Part shown: positions 17,068-26,068 of the stretch, piece by piece
Layout of the letters: each line of letters begins with the position of its first letter
Position numbering within the stretch: position 1 is the stretch's first letter
Source of the DNA: DASSBG01 sp963800395
GTDB lineage: Bacteria; Pseudomonadota; Gammaproteobacteria; Xanthomonadales; Rhodanobacteraceae
Length of the DNA: 64,000 nucleotides
Assembly (NCBI GenBank): GCA_963800395.1
Contig: CAWDBD010000020.1
Coordinates: 1 to 64,000 of the forward strand
Direction of reading: 5' to 3'
Notes under the pieces: generated by a model
Seen by the model: the letters and a program-made list of their open reading frames with translations, nothing else
Database searches by the model: none
What the model was told of the DNA's origin: nothing
Program-made: the position numbers and the translations under genes

Positions 17068-17720
17068 GATGCAGTCGATTGCAGGTCGTCCAGCGCGGCG
17101 CGCGCGGCACTCTGCTCGGCCTCTCGCATGCTGCTGCTGCTGGCTGAATATTGGCGTTCGGACGGTTGGCTGAGCACGCAGCGCACGTCGAACACCTTGG
17201 CGTGATCCTGACCGTGGCTGTCGACCAGCTGGTATTCGGGCAAGGCCATGCCGCGGCCCTGCAACCACTCCTGCAACTGCGTCTTGGCGTCCTTGCCGGC
17301 GCCGCGCACCTGCACTACCGCCTCGGCGAACAGGTGCTCGAGGCACTGCTGGCAAGCCTCGAATCCGGCATCGAGATAGATGGCACCGACGACGGCCTCG
17401 AAGGCATCAGCCAGAATGGAATCCCGGCGCGCTCCGCCACTTTTCAATTCACCAGCGCCCAGCGCCAGCCGCTCGCCCAAAGACTGCTTTCGCGCCATGT
17501 CGGCCAGCGCCTTGCCATTGACCAGGCGCGCCCGCCAGCGCGACAACTGGCCTTCGCTGGCACGATCATGCGCAGCGTAGAGCATGCCGGCCACAACCAT
17601 GTTGACCAGCGAATCACCCAGAAACTCCAGGCGCTCGTTGTTGGGTTTGCCGACACTGCGATGGGCCAATGCCAGGCGCGCCAGATCCTCGTCCGCGAAT
17701 TGGTGGCCGAGGACCTTCAT
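17064..17720 (-). CDS. rnc: Ribonuclease III
   Basis: A 218-residue RNase III: N-terminal catalytic domain with NERLEFLGDSLVNMVV at about residues 28-43 and DAFEAVVGAIYLDAG, then a double-stranded-RNA-binding domain ending QSAARAALDDL. It processes rRNA precursors and structured mRNA. The ATG at 17720 gives the usual MKVLGHQF start; an upstream start at 17753 is open but would extend into the DUF4845 spacer. The end overlaps era. Confidence 0.96.
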   Translation of the reverse strand: MKVLGHQFADEDLARLALAHRSVGKPNNERLEFLGDSLVNMVVAGMLYAAHDRASEGQLSRWRARLVNGKALADMARKQSLGERLALGAGELKSGGARRDSILADAFEAVVGAIYLDAGFEACQQCLEHLFAEAVVQVRGAGKDAKTQLQEWLQGRGMALPEYQLVDSHGQDHAKVFDVRCVLSQPSERQYSASSSSMREAEQSAARAALDDLQSTAS

Positions 17721-17762
17721 GCCCGACTCCAGAACAACGTGCGTGACGCGCAACCGGCCTGG

Positions 17763-18146
17763 TCAGCCGACATTGCCACTCAGCGGCACGGTCTTGCTGA
17801 AGTGCAGCAGGAAGGAGATGTTGTAGACGAAGTGAATCTTCTTGTTGTAATCCACCACCAGGTTGGACTTGCCCTTGCTGCGGTCCACCCTGACCGCCTG
17901 GCCGTTGTTGAGCGTGGAGTCATCGACGTACTGGAAGCTGGCCTTGAAATTGAGTTCACGGCGAATCTCGCCGAGCGGCTTTTGCGCGACACCCGGCTCA
18001 TCCGCCAGCGCCTTCATGGACTTCACCACGCCGAAGTACTCGATATAGGCCGGCACCAGGCGCATGGCCATCAATGCGAAGAAGCCGGCAATGATAAGGA
18101 CGAAGATGAACCCGATCAGGGTCATGCCGCCTTGTCGATTTTTCAT
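17763..18146 (-). CDS. DUF4845 domain protein, pilin-like N-terminus
   Basis: A 127-residue single-pass protein. NRQGGMTLIGFIFVLIIAGFF at the start looks like a type IV pilin/pseudopilin N-terminus (glycine, methionine, then a hydrophobic helix). The rest is the DUF4845 domain, including VVKSMKALADEP and ending near FSKTVPLSGNVG. Genes of this family sit between lepB and rnc in many Xanthomonadales and related gammaproteobacteria; the function is unknown. The gene order here (lepA-lepB-DUF4845-rnc-era-recO) is preserved. Confidence 0.88.
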   Translation of the reverse strand: MKNRQGGMTLIGFIFVLIIAGFFALMAMRLVPAYIEYFGVVKSMKALADEPGVAQKPLGEIRRELNFKASFQYVDDSTLNNGQAVRVDRSKGKSNLVVDYNKKIHFVYNISFLLHFSKTVPLSGNVG

Positions 18147-18186
18147 GATGATTCTCCCCGCCTCGATGGATTGTGTTGATGGTGCT

Positions 18187-18996
18187 CTATTTAACCACGG
18201 TTCCGATGCGACTGAACTCGATGACCCCGTGACCGAAACCGCGCCAGCTCAGCCAGATCAGAAACGCCTTGCCGACCAGGTTCTTCTCCGGCATGAAGCC
18301 CCAGTAGCGACTGTCCATGCTGTTGTCACGATTGTCGCCCATGACGAAATACTGGCCCTGGGGCACGCGCCAGGTACCCTGCGGGCTGCGATTCATGCCC
18401 GGAATGGTCAGCACCTGGTGCTTTACGCCGCGCAGGTCCTCCTCGCTGATCACGGTACCGACATTGGCCATTTCCGGCGACTCCTTGCTGCCATCGTCAG
18501 TATACGGTCGACGATCATATTTCGGCACCGGCTTGCCATTGATGGTGAGCGCATGGTCATGAAAGCTGATCACGTCTCCGGGCAGGCCGATGACGCGCTT
18601 GATCCAGTTCTGGGTCGGGTCACGCGGGTAGCGAAAAACGACCACATCACCGCGCTTGGGTTCACCCAGGTCCAGGAACTTGCTGTCCAGAACCGGCCAG
18701 CGCAATCCGTAGGAAAATTTGTTGACCAGGATGAAATCACCCACATCCAGTGTCGGCATCATCGAGCCGGACGGAATGCGAAAGGGTTCGGCAATGAAGG
18801 AGCGGAATATCAGAACGGCCAGAATCACCGGAAAGAAGGAGCGCGCATATTCCACCAGCACGGGCTGCCGAACCGGCTCGCCATCTGCTCCCTCGGCCTT
18901 CCGGCGTTTGGCAAAGAACAACGCATCAATCAGCCAGATGACGCCCGTCAGGGCCGCCAGGATCACCAGAACAAGCGCAAAACTCATTGCCATCAT
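18187..18996 (-). CDS. lepB: Signal peptidase I
   Basis: A 269-residue membrane protease cleaving signal peptides on the periplasmic face. Two N-terminal hydrophobic segments (about 3-28 and 50-68) precede the catalytic serine in IPSGSMMPTL and the lysine in WIKRVIGLPGD; box E is GDNRDNSMDSR. The start at 18996 overlaps the lepA stop within ATGATG; ATGs at 18993 (out of frame) and 18987 (in frame) also exist, and 18996 or 18987 are both plausible. Confidence 0.96.
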   Translation of the reverse strand: MMAMSFALVLVILAALTGVIWLIDALFFAKRRKAEGADGEPVRQPVLVEYARSFFPVILAVLIFRSFIAEPFRIPSGSMMPTLDVGDFILVNKFSYGLRWPVLDSKFLDLGEPKRGDVVVFRYPRDPTQNWIKRVIGLPGDVISFHDHALTINGKPVPKYDRRPYTDDGSKESPEMANVGTVISEEDLRGVKHQVLTIPGMNRSPQGTWRVPQGQYFVMGDNRDNSMDSRYWGFMPEKNLVGKAFLIWLSWRGFGHGVIEFSRIGTVVK

Positions 18997-20786
18997 TTAT
19001 TGTCCACCTTGAGTACTGCCAGAAAAGCTTCCTGGGGAATTTCCACGTTGCCGACCTGCTTCATGCGCTTCTTGCCTTCCTTCTGTTTCTGCAGCAACTT
19101 CTTTTTGCGTGAAACGTCGCCACCATAGCACTTGGCGAGCACGTTCTTGCGCAGTGCCTTGACCGTCGATCGTGCAATGACCTGCGCACCCAGTGCGGCC
19201 TGGATGGCCACGTCGAATTGCTGGCGCGGGATCAGTGCTTTCATGCGCTCGACCAGCTCCCGACCACGCTTGTCAGCCTGAGCGCGATGCACGATCAGGC
19301 TCAGTGCATCCACCCGGTCGCCATTGATCAGTATATCCAGACGCACGAAGGGTCCGGCCTGAAAGCGCAGGAAATGATAATCCATCGAGGCGTAGCCGCG
19401 ACTGACCGATTTCAATCGATCAAAGAAATCGAGCACGGCTTCGGCCATCGGCAGTTCATAGGTGATCTGCACCTGGCTGGCCAGATACTGGATCGAGCGC
19501 TGCACGCCGCGCTTCTCCTCGCACAGGGTAATCACTGCGCCCACGTGTTCATCCGGGGTGAGGATACTGGCCAGAATCACCGGCTCGCGAATTTCCTCGA
19601 TCTGGGTTACCGGGGGCAATTGCGAGGGATTGTCCAGCGTCACCACCTCGCCATCGTTGCGCAGTATCTCGTACACCACCGTAGGTGCTGTGGTGACCAG
19701 GTCCAGATCATACTCACGTTCCAGGCGCTCCTGCACAATCTCCATGTGCAGCATGCCCAGAAAACCGCAGCGAAAACCAAAACCCATGGCATCGGACGAT
19801 TCGGGCTCGAAGAACAGCGCCGCATCATTCAGGCGCAGCCTGTCCAGCGCCTCCCGCAGTGACGGAAAGTCATCCGCCGACACCGGGAACAGGCCGGCAA
19901 ACACGCGCGGCTTCATGGTTCGAAAGCCGGGCAGCGGCTTCTCTGCTGGATCGGCAGCGAGGGTCAGTGTGTCACCCACGGGCGCGCCGTGCACGTCCTT
20001 GATGGCGGCATTGATCCAGCCCACTTCACCGGCACCCAATTTCTTCAGCTTCTTGCGCTTGGGGGTGAACACGCCCAACTCGTCGACACCGTGGCTGCGG
20101 CCGGTCGACATGACCTTGATCTTGTCGCCCGGAGTGATCTCGCCCTGCATCACGCGCACCAGCATCACCACACCCAGGTAGCTGTCAAACCAGGAGTCGA
20201 TGATCAGCGCCTGCAGCTTGTCGGTGTCGCCCACTTTGGGCGGCGGAATGCGCTCGACAATGGCCTCGAGCACCGCGCGCATGTTTTCGCCGGTCTTGGC
20301 GCTGACGGCTATGGCCTCCTCGGCATCCAGACCAATCACGGCCTCGATTTCCGCCTTGACCTTGTCGATATCGGCGGTCGGCAGGTCGATCTTGTTGAGT
20401 ATCGGCACCACTTCCAGGTTCTGCTCCACGGCCGTGTAGCAGTTGGCTACCGACTGCGCCTCGACGCCCTGAGCGGCATCAACGACCAGCAGCGCGCCCT
20501 CGCAGGCCGCCAGCGAGCGACTGACTTCATAGCTGAAATCAACGTGGCCCGGGGTGTCGATGAAGTTGAGCTGATAGGTCTTGCCGTCCAGCGCGGTGTA
20601 GGGCAGCGATACCGATTGCGACTTGATGGTAATGCCGCGCTCACGCTCGATGGGGTTGTTGTCGAGCACCTGCTTTTCCATCTCGCGCTCGGTCAGGCCA
20701 CCGCACATCTGGATGATGCGGTCGGCCAGGGTCGACTTGCCATGGTCGATATGGGCGATGATGGAGAAATTGCGGATCAGGTCCAT
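18993..20786 (-). CDS. lepA: Elongation factor 4 (LepA)
   Basis: From the ATG at 20786 the protein has 597 residues (E. coli LepA 599) and opens MDLIRNFSIIAHIDHGKSTLA in two family blocks, with G1 in AHIDHGKS, G3 DTPGHVDF and G4 NKIDLP. The C-terminal LepA domain ends with a lysine-rich tail (KKKLLQKQKEGKKRMK). LepA back-translocates or aids assembly of ribosomes. Upstream in-frame ATGs at 20822 and 20885 are open, but none has a good ribosome-binding site; 20786 agrees with the family length. Confidence 0.95.
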   Translation of the reverse strand: MDLIRNFSIIAHIDHGKSTLADRIIQMCGGLTEREMEKQVLDNNPIERERGITIKSQSVSLPYTALDGKTYQLNFIDTPGHVDFSYEVSRSLAACEGALLVVDAAQGVEAQSVANCYTAVEQNLEVVPILNKIDLPTADIDKVKAEIEAVIGLDAEEAIAVSAKTGENMRAVLEAIVERIPPPKVGDTDKLQALIIDSWFDSYLGVVMLVRVMQGEITPGDKIKVMSTGRSHGVDELGVFTPKRKKLKKLGAGEVGWINAAIKDVHGAPVGDTLTLAADPAEKPLPGFRTMKPRVFAGLFPVSADDFPSLREALDRLRLNDAALFFEPESSDAMGFGFRCGFLGMLHMEIVQERLEREYDLDLVTTAPTVVYEILRNDGEVVTLDNPSQLPPVTQIEEIREPVILASILTPDEHVGAVITLCEEKRGVQRSIQYLASQVQITYELPMAEAVLDFFDRLKSVSRGYASMDYHFLRFQAGPFVRLDILINGDRVDALSLIVHRAQADKRGRELVERMKALIPRQQFDVAIQAALGAQVIARSTVKALRKNVLAKCYGGDVSRKKKLLQKQKEGKKRMKQVGNVEIPQEAFLAVLKVDNK

Positions 20787-20865
20787 GTCAATGGGTGCTT
20801 TGGACGGTTGTGTCGCCAACATGGTGACAGCAGCCGACCATTGTCGCATGAACCGGACTGAATGT

Positions 20866-22548
20866 TCAGGGACCTTCGAAGCCATCCGCGAAGATCGTGT
20901 CGCTGACCGCAGCGCTCGACACCAGCCAGGCGCGTCCCTGCCACGGGCCCAAGGTCGTGTCGCTGGTCGAGGCCTGACCCAGAGGCGAGCCGATCAGCAG
21001 GTCAACTGCACCGTCGCCATTGCTGTCCGGCCCCAGCGCCACGGACATGGACGGGAAAGCAAAAAGGGGCGCAGCATTGGCCGGTCCGACATCAGTAACG
21101 CCGTCCAGGCGCAATCCGGTGGGCAGAGAGTACAAGTCGAATATCGCCGGCCACGGCGTGCCGGCATCACGGCCCGGAATCACATAGACAGCACCGTTGC
21201 GTGTTTCGCCGCTACGCAGGTAGCCACCCGGGGCGGCGAGGACAATGTCATTGATGCCATCACCATCAAAGTCCTGCCCGCCAGCGACATCCGTGCCGAT
21301 ATTGGCATTGTGGGTACCGCCGTAATCGAGAACATTCACCGCCTCGCCCCGACCGTTCATGGCATTGAGCGTATCTGATGGCAGGCTGGGCGAGCCGAAC
21401 ACGATCCACGCGCCACCGACATAGCCTCCCCGCCCCGGCATGCCGGCGACGAAATCCGGGATACTGTCGCCGTTGATGTCGCCCAGGCCAGCGAGCGATG
21501 CGCCGACGAAATAACCAGGCCCCTCGCCATCGAGCTTCTGCACCGCAGGGGTGGCCGGCGCATCCAGGGCCAGTACATTCTCGGCAGGTACGGCCGAGAC
21601 TGCCCGCCCATGCACTACATACACCCGCCCCGCATTGCTGTTGCTGGTGACCGCGGCAGGCGCACCAATGGCCACCTCATCCTTGCCATCACCATCCATG
21701 TCACCAATGCCTGCCACGGCGCTGGAAAAGTCCTGGCCGGCATTTGCATCCAGCTCGAAGCCCTGCGCGCCTGCTGCCAGGCTGCCCGGGGCCACAATGG
21801 CCGGAAAGGCCGTGCTGCGACCCAGAATGATCCAGGCGCTGTTGCTGGCGCCCGCGACGGCATTGAGGCTGCCTACAAGCAGATCAGGTCGACCATCGCC
21901 ATTGAAGTCACCGGCCGACGCCACGGAATGGCCTAGCCGATCATCGTCCTGGGGGCCCTCGATGACGAAGCCATCGCTGCCGTTGAGGTTGTCCAGATCA
22001 AGCTGCGCCGGGAACGGATTGCTGCTCGCACGACCGAACACCACGAACACCTTGCCTGCATCGTGGCGAACCGCCGGGCTTGACCCGGCATCGGCAAATG
22101 GCGCGCCAATGGCAAAATCAGCGCGACCGTCGTTGTTGATGTCGCCCAGCGCGGCCACGCTGTAGCCCAGGCGGGACCCGGCTTGCGCCATGCTCAGGGC
22201 AAAGCCGTTACTGCCATTCAGTTGCGAGACATTGATGCTGGCCGGCAGGCCTCCGGCGGCGGTACCAAAAACGACATAGGTTTCGGAGCCGAGACTCGAT
22301 CCATTATCCGATGACACGCCGACCAACATGTCGGGACGACCATCGCCGTTGATATCGCCAACAAAGCTTACCGATCGCCCCAATGCATCGCCATCGACAT
22401 TGGCCTGTATCTGTGTGGCAGCCCGACTGGCGACGTCCGGGATGACCGTGCCTGCAGCCAGGCACACGCTGCTCATCAGCACCATCAACAACCCGGCACC
22501 TGCTCGGAAACCTCGAAACCTGATCGCAGCATTCATATCCCTGCCCAT
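20866..22548 (-). CDS. Secreted FG-GAP repeat beta-propeller protein
   Basis: A 560-residue protein with a signal peptide (about residues 1-32, ending LAAG). GGAG six bases before the ATG at 22548 supports the start. It holds seven FG-GAP/cation-binding repeats of the form GD-x-N-x-DG-x-x-D, among them VGDINGDGRPDMLVG, LGDINNDGRADFAIG, AGDFNGDGRPDLLVG, IGDMDGDGKDEVAIG and GPDSNGDGAVDLLIG, fitting an integrin-like seven-blade calcium-binding propeller. The C-terminus is TIFADGFEGP, an ending I associate with secreted proteins of this order. It sits between mucD and lepA on the same strand, unlike the usual gene order. Function unknown; perhaps surface binding. Confidence 0.88.
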   Translation of the reverse strand: MGRDMNAAIRFRGFRAGAGLLMVLMSSVCLAAGTVIPDVASRAATQIQANVDGDALGRSVSFVGDINGDGRPDMLVGVSSDNGSSLGSETYVVFGTAAGGLPASINVSQLNGSNGFALSMAQAGSRLGYSVAALGDINNDGRADFAIGAPFADAGSSPAVRHDAGKVFVVFGRASSNPFPAQLDLDNLNGSDGFVIEGPQDDDRLGHSVASAGDFNGDGRPDLLVGSLNAVAGASNSAWIILGRSTAFPAIVAPGSLAAGAQGFELDANAGQDFSSAVAGIGDMDGDGKDEVAIGAPAAVTSNSNAGRVYVVHGRAVSAVPAENVLALDAPATPAVQKLDGEGPGYFVGASLAGLGDINGDSIPDFVAGMPGRGGYVGGAWIVFGSPSLPSDTLNAMNGRGEAVNVLDYGGTHNANIGTDVAGGQDFDGDGINDIVLAAPGGYLRSGETRNGAVYVIPGRDAGTPWPAIFDLYSLPTGLRLDGVTDVGPANAAPLFAFPSMSVALGPDSNGDGAVDLLIGSPLGQASTSDTTLGPWQGRAWLVSSAAVSDTIFADGFEGP

Positions 22549-22703
22549 GGCCAACTCCAGGTTCGACTATCGCGCCAGCGACAGCCAAAAGCAACCGATG
22601 CCCGGGACAAAATTTCCAACTGTTCAGGATCCCGGCCCGGATCCACCCATGAACCGAGCGCATGCACGCTCATGGGCAATCCGGGCTCGGAGCCAGCCGG
22701 GTA

Positions 22704-24158
22704 TCAGCCTTTCTTGCCCGGCACGGAAATGGTCACGAACGCGGTAGTGCCCTGGCGGTTGCGTACCAGGAGCATGATCGTGTCCCCGGCCTTGACGCTC
22801 TTGGTCGCCGCCTTGTACTGGGCCACGCTGCCGATTTTCGACTGCCCCACCATCAGGATGACGTCGCCAGGCGCCAGGCCGGCCTTGCGCGCCTGCATGC
22901 CGGTAATATTGCTGATCACCACGCCCTGACCTGGCTTCAAATCCAGTGCCTGGCGCTGATCGGCCGTGATTGAATCAACCGACAGGCCCAGTGCGCCACT
23001 GCCCGAGTCGACTCCAGCAGACGACGAAGTCAGAGCATTGTCATCGCGCGGCATCTCGCCCACCTTCACCTGCAGGGTCCTGGTCTTGCCGCCGCGGATC
23101 ACCTTCAGCGTACCGTTGCTGCCTGGTCGTGTGGAAGCCACCATCGGACCGAGGTCGACCGAGGTCTCGACCGGCTCGCCATTGAAAGCCAGGATGACGT
23201 CACCAACCTCTACACCCGCCTTGTCAGCCGGGCTGCCCGGTTCCACCGCAGCGACCAGCGCACCAGCCGCGCTGTCCAGACCGAGGGCCCGGGCCTTGTC
23301 GGCGTCCACATTCTGGATTTGCACCCCGATCCGGCCGCGTGACACGTAGCCCTTGTCCTTGATCTGGTTGACCGCATCCATGGCGATATCGATGGGAATG
23401 GAGAACGACACGCCGGCGTAGTCCCCGGTATTGGAATAGATCTGCGAGTTGATACCCACGACCTCGCCGGCCAGATTGAACAAGGGGCCGCCCGAATTGC
23501 CGCGGTTGATCGGCACGTCGGTCTGGATGAAGGTCGTGTACGGCTGATCGTTTCGGTTGGCCAGACTGCGGCCCACGGCGCTGACAATGCCCTGGGTCAC
23601 GGTATAGTCGAAGCCGAAAGGCGAACCGATGGCCAGCACCCACTGTCCGGGCTTGAGCGACTTCGAATCACCCAGCGATACGGCAGGCAGCCCGCTGGCC
23701 TTGATCTTCAGCAGGGCAATGTCATACGTCTTGTCGGTGCCCACCACCTTGGCGGTCAGGGTGCGCCTGTCCTGCAGCCTCACGATCACCTTGTCAGCGT
23801 GATCAACCACGTGATTGTTGGTGAGGATGTAACCATCACTGGAAAGAATGAAGCCCGAGCCAAGCGAGGTATGTGCCCGCTCGCCTGGCGACGGCATGCC
23901 TGGCGCACCGAAGAAGTGGCGGAAGATTTCCGGCATGCCCGGCGGTACCTGCTGCTGTGCCTGGGGCTGTTGCGATTGCTGCAATGACTGATTGCCGTCG
24001 TACTTGGCCTCGACATGCACCACCGCTGGCGCGTTGCGGGCCACGATGGAAGTGAAATCCGGAAGCTCGCCGGCGAAAGCCGTTGCAGGCACCACGGCGA
24101 CAACAGCCACGGCCAGCAGCGCGAACAGGACGAATGAGGAACGCAATGAAGTCTTCAT
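22704..24158 (-). CDS. mucD: DegP/MucD family periplasmic serine protease
   Basis: A 484-residue HtrA protease with signal peptide (residues 1-29) starting at 24158. The catalytic triad is visible: histidine in TNNHVVDHAD, aspartate in TYDIALLK, serine in NRGNSGGPLFN. Two PDZ domains follow, with GALVAAVEPGSPADKAGVEVGD and GVVISNITGMQARKAGLAPGDV as carboxylate-binding regions. A Q-rich stretch near residues 50-65 (QQSQQPQAQQQ) is typical of DegP-type N-termini. It degrades misfolded envelope proteins. It lies downstream of rpoE-rseA, as in Xanthomonas and (with extra genes) Pseudomonas. Confidence 0.94.
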   Translation of the reverse strand: MKTSLRSSFVLFALLAVAVVAVVPATAFAGELPDFTSIVARNAPAVVHVEAKYDGNQSLQQSQQPQAQQQVPPGMPEIFRHFFGAPGMPSPGERAHTSLGSGFILSSDGYILTNNHVVDHADKVIVRLQDRRTLTAKVVGTDKTYDIALLKIKASGLPAVSLGDSKSLKPGQWVLAIGSPFGFDYTVTQGIVSAVGRSLANRNDQPYTTFIQTDVPINRGNSGGPLFNLAGEVVGINSQIYSNTGDYAGVSFSIPIDIAMDAVNQIKDKGYVSRGRIGVQIQNVDADKARALGLDSAAGALVAAVEPGSPADKAGVEVGDVILAFNGEPVETSVDLGPMVASTRPGSNGTLKVIRGGKTRTLQVKVGEMPRDDNALTSSSAGVDSGSGALGLSVDSITADQRQALDLKPGQGVVISNITGMQARKAGLAPGDVILMVGQSKIGSVAQYKAATKSVKAGDTIMLLVRNRQGTTAFVTISVPGKKG

Positions 24159-24193
24159 CGGGTTGGACCTTGTTGTTGATGAAACGTCAGGGA

Positions 24194-24213
24194 TCCCGGC
24201 AGGCTTGCCGGGA
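24194..24213 (-). repeat. Hairpin between rseA and mucD
   Basis: TCCCGGCA (24194-24201) pairs with TGCCGGGA (24206-24213) around a 4-base loop. No T-run follows on the minus strand, so it is more likely an mRNA stability or processing element inside the rseA-mucD spacer (204 bases) than a terminator. Confidence 0.5.
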
Positions 24214-24275
24214 AGCCACCACATGGAGTTTGTTCCGGGAGAATCGCTGCTCGAATCGTGAGCGTACACGCCCGA

Positions 24276-24307
24276 TTCAATCAGGGACCTCTTCAATCAG
24301 GGACCTC
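24276..24307. repeat. Two tandem 16-bp repeats
   Basis: TTCAATCAGGGACCTC occurs twice in immediate succession (24276-24291 and 24292-24307), then TTATCGACCCCCC. The tail resembles the end of the inverted repeat at 6734 (GGGACCCTCTGATTGACCCC). It lies in the rseA-mucD spacer. Function unknown. Confidence 0.75.
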
Positions 24308-24362
24308 TTATCGACCCCCCGCTTCCAGCGTCAGACAACACGCGGGCGGGTCAGATCACCGC

Positions 24363-25058
24363 TCAGTGCGGCAGAGTTTGTGCCTGCGACTGCTGGCGCG
24401 GCGGACCAACGCCCGGCGGGCTGTAAACAGACCTTTCTCGCAGGAAAAGTGTTTCCGGCTGATGCTGGTCCGCTCGTGCGGGAACCTGCATCCACACTGG
24501 AGCCATGCCGCCTGTACGCGACATCAGAACCGGCCCCTGGGCACGGATCGCCGCAGCCGGCTGTACATTCAGCATGGCTGACCCGGGCTGGCGCAGGAGC
24601 GAACTCAGATCGGGGCCTGGCGATGCCTCGACATCATGCGCGGCAGTGGCTGTGCTCGCATCGCTGCTGGCAAGGGTCGGTGCGCTGTTGACCGAAGTCT
24701 GTTCGGTGGCCACAGGGGTGGAGGACACCGGCTGGCGAGGCTGCATCCAGACCAGCGCCGCGACTGCGACACTGGCAGCAATGCTGCCACCGAGGCCATA
24801 ACGCACCCAGCGCGAGCTGCGCTGCCTGGGTGTCGATGCCTGTTCCTGGTTGATCTGTCGCATGACCCGAACTGCCAGGTTGGCTGTCACCGGCATGCAG
24901 GCGCGATGACGCAAGCTGTCACCAATCAACTGGTAACGTGACCACAATTCGGCAAGCTCCGGCTCGGCCTGGATTCGGCGCAGCAGGAAACGTGCTTCGT
25001 CGGCTCCGAGCTCGCCATCGAGCAGTGCGGAAAGCTGTTGTTTGCTGACTTCACTCAT
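24363..25058 (-). CDS. rseA: Sigma-E factor negative regulatory protein RseA
   Basis: A 231-residue anti-sigma factor starting at 25058 and overlapping the rpoE end by eight bases. The N-terminal RseA domain reads QQLSALLDGELGADEARFLL and LAELWSRYQLIGDSLR (residues 6-55) and would bind RpoE in the cytoplasm. One membrane helix near residues 88-104 (GSIAASVAVAALVWM) is followed by a periplasmic region of about 125 residues rich in A, S, P and Q. No rseB follows; that is also the arrangement known in Xanthomonas. Confidence 0.9.
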   Translation of the reverse strand: MSEVSKQQLSALLDGELGADEARFLLRRIQAEPELAELWSRYQLIGDSLRHRACMPVTANLAVRVMRQINQEQASTPRQRSSRWVRYGLGGSIAASVAVAALVWMQPRQPVSSTPVATEQTSVNSAPTLASSDASTATAAHDVEASPGPDLSSLLRQPGSAMLNVQPAAAIRAQGPVLMSRTGGMAPVWMQVPARADQHQPETLFLRERSVYSPPGVGPPRQQSQAQTLPH

Positions 25059-25647
25059 GGGGGCGGTTCTCTTCGGACAACAGTGGCCTGAGGTTTTCGT
25101 CGATGGCCTCACGGGCCCTGAAAATGCGTGATCGTACGGTTCCGATGGGGCAATCCATGCGTTTGGCGATTTCCTCGTAGCTCAGACCCTCCGATTCCCG
25201 GAGGCTCACGGCCTCGCGCAGATCGTCTGGCAATTCTTGGACAGTATCGAACACCGTTTGTTCAATTTCCTGCCGCAACAATTCATGTTCCGGGCTGGCG
25301 TTGTCACTGAAATGCAGGAAGCGCTCGAAGTGCTCGGCATCCTCGACCGCAATGTCGGTGGCCGGCGGCCGTCTTCCACGCGATACCAGGTGGTTCTTGG
25401 CGGTATTGATGGCGATCTTGTACATCCACGTATAAAAGGCACTATCACCACGGAAGTTCTTCAAGGCCTTGTAGGCCCGGATGAACGCATCCTGGGAGAC
25501 GTCTTCAGCCTCGCTCCAGTCCGATACATAGCGGGAAATGACCGCAATGATCTTGCGCTGATACTTTCGCACCAACAAATCGAACGCGGTGTTGTCACCT
25601 TGCTTGACGCGCTCGACCAGCACGCGATCCGGTTCTGTATCTGCCAT
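25051..25647 (-). CDS. rpoE: RNA polymerase sigma factor RpoE (ECF01)
   Basis: A 198-residue extracytoplasmic-function sigma factor. Region 2: NTAFDLLVRKYQRKIIAVI, DVSQDAFIRAYKALKNFRG and FYTWMYKIAINTAKNHL; region 4: LREAVSLRESEGLSYEEIA and GTVRSRIFRAREAI. It directs the envelope stress regulon and is held by RseA. A sequence matching a sigma-E promoter lies 60 bases upstream, suggesting autoregulation. rseA overlaps its end. Confidence 0.96.
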   Translation of the reverse strand: MADTEPDRVLVERVKQGDNTAFDLLVRKYQRKIIAVISRYVSDWSEAEDVSQDAFIRAYKALKNFRGDSAFYTWMYKIAINTAKNHLVSRGRRPPATDIAVEDAEHFERFLHFSDNASPEHELLRQEIEQTVFDTVQELPDDLREAVSLRESEGLSYEEIAKRMDCPIGTVRSRIFRAREAIDENLRPLLSEENRPHE

Positions 25648-25706
25648 GGTTTGCCTTTGGGATCCCTTTGACGAATCCGATAGGCGCTCGAATCACGCGC
25701 CTGATA

Positions 25707-25735
25707 ATTGACCGCAACAAGGTAGCCCAAGTTCC
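25707..25735 (-). promoter_or_regulatory. Probable sigma-E autoregulatory promoter of rpoE
   Basis: On the minus strand GGAACTT (25735-25729) is followed after 16 bases by GTCAAT (25712-25707). The -35 is a full match to the sigma-E/AlgU consensus; the -10 keeps the GTC core but ends AAT rather than TAA or TGA. It lies 60 bases before the rpoE start codon, where an autoregulatory promoter is expected. Confidence 0.65.
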
Positions 25736-25883
25736 CCTGCCACCTCCAGAGATTGCCCAGCCCTGGTGCGGGCGGGCAACGAGCAAGGGATGGGGGCAGG
25801 GCCGGGCAATTCCAAGTCGGAGGCGGCGCTCGGCATGATGGACCGCCACCCGGGAACCATCCCGGGCCCCGGCAACGTCAGGG

Positions 25884-26068
25884 CTAGCCCGCATTATTCA
25901 TGAACCTCCTGCTGCGACCGCCGATACACTCGCTGTGGCACGCGCTACTCCCTCAGCTGCGCTCGACGTACTGTCGAAGTACGCCATCGCGCATCTTCAG
26001 TGCGCATCGCGCGCCACAGCGGCGTCTCGTCGGTCTCGCGACGGACGCTCATGAATAATCCGGGCTAG
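25884..26068. mobile_element. MITE-like palindromic element A, CTAG-bounded
   Basis: The left arm starting CTAGCCCGCATTATTCATGA at 25884 is matched, inverted, by the right arm ending at 26068 (reverse complement begins CTAGCCCGGATTATTCATGA). Pairing continues imperfectly for about 80 bases per arm, including GCTGTGGCACGCG against GCTGTGGCGCGCG. Both ends carry CTAG. No transposase is present. CTAG fits the YTAR target of the IS5 group, so a non-autonomous element mobilised by such a transposase is one explanation; a transcribed hairpin repeat is the alternative. Confidence 0.65.
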
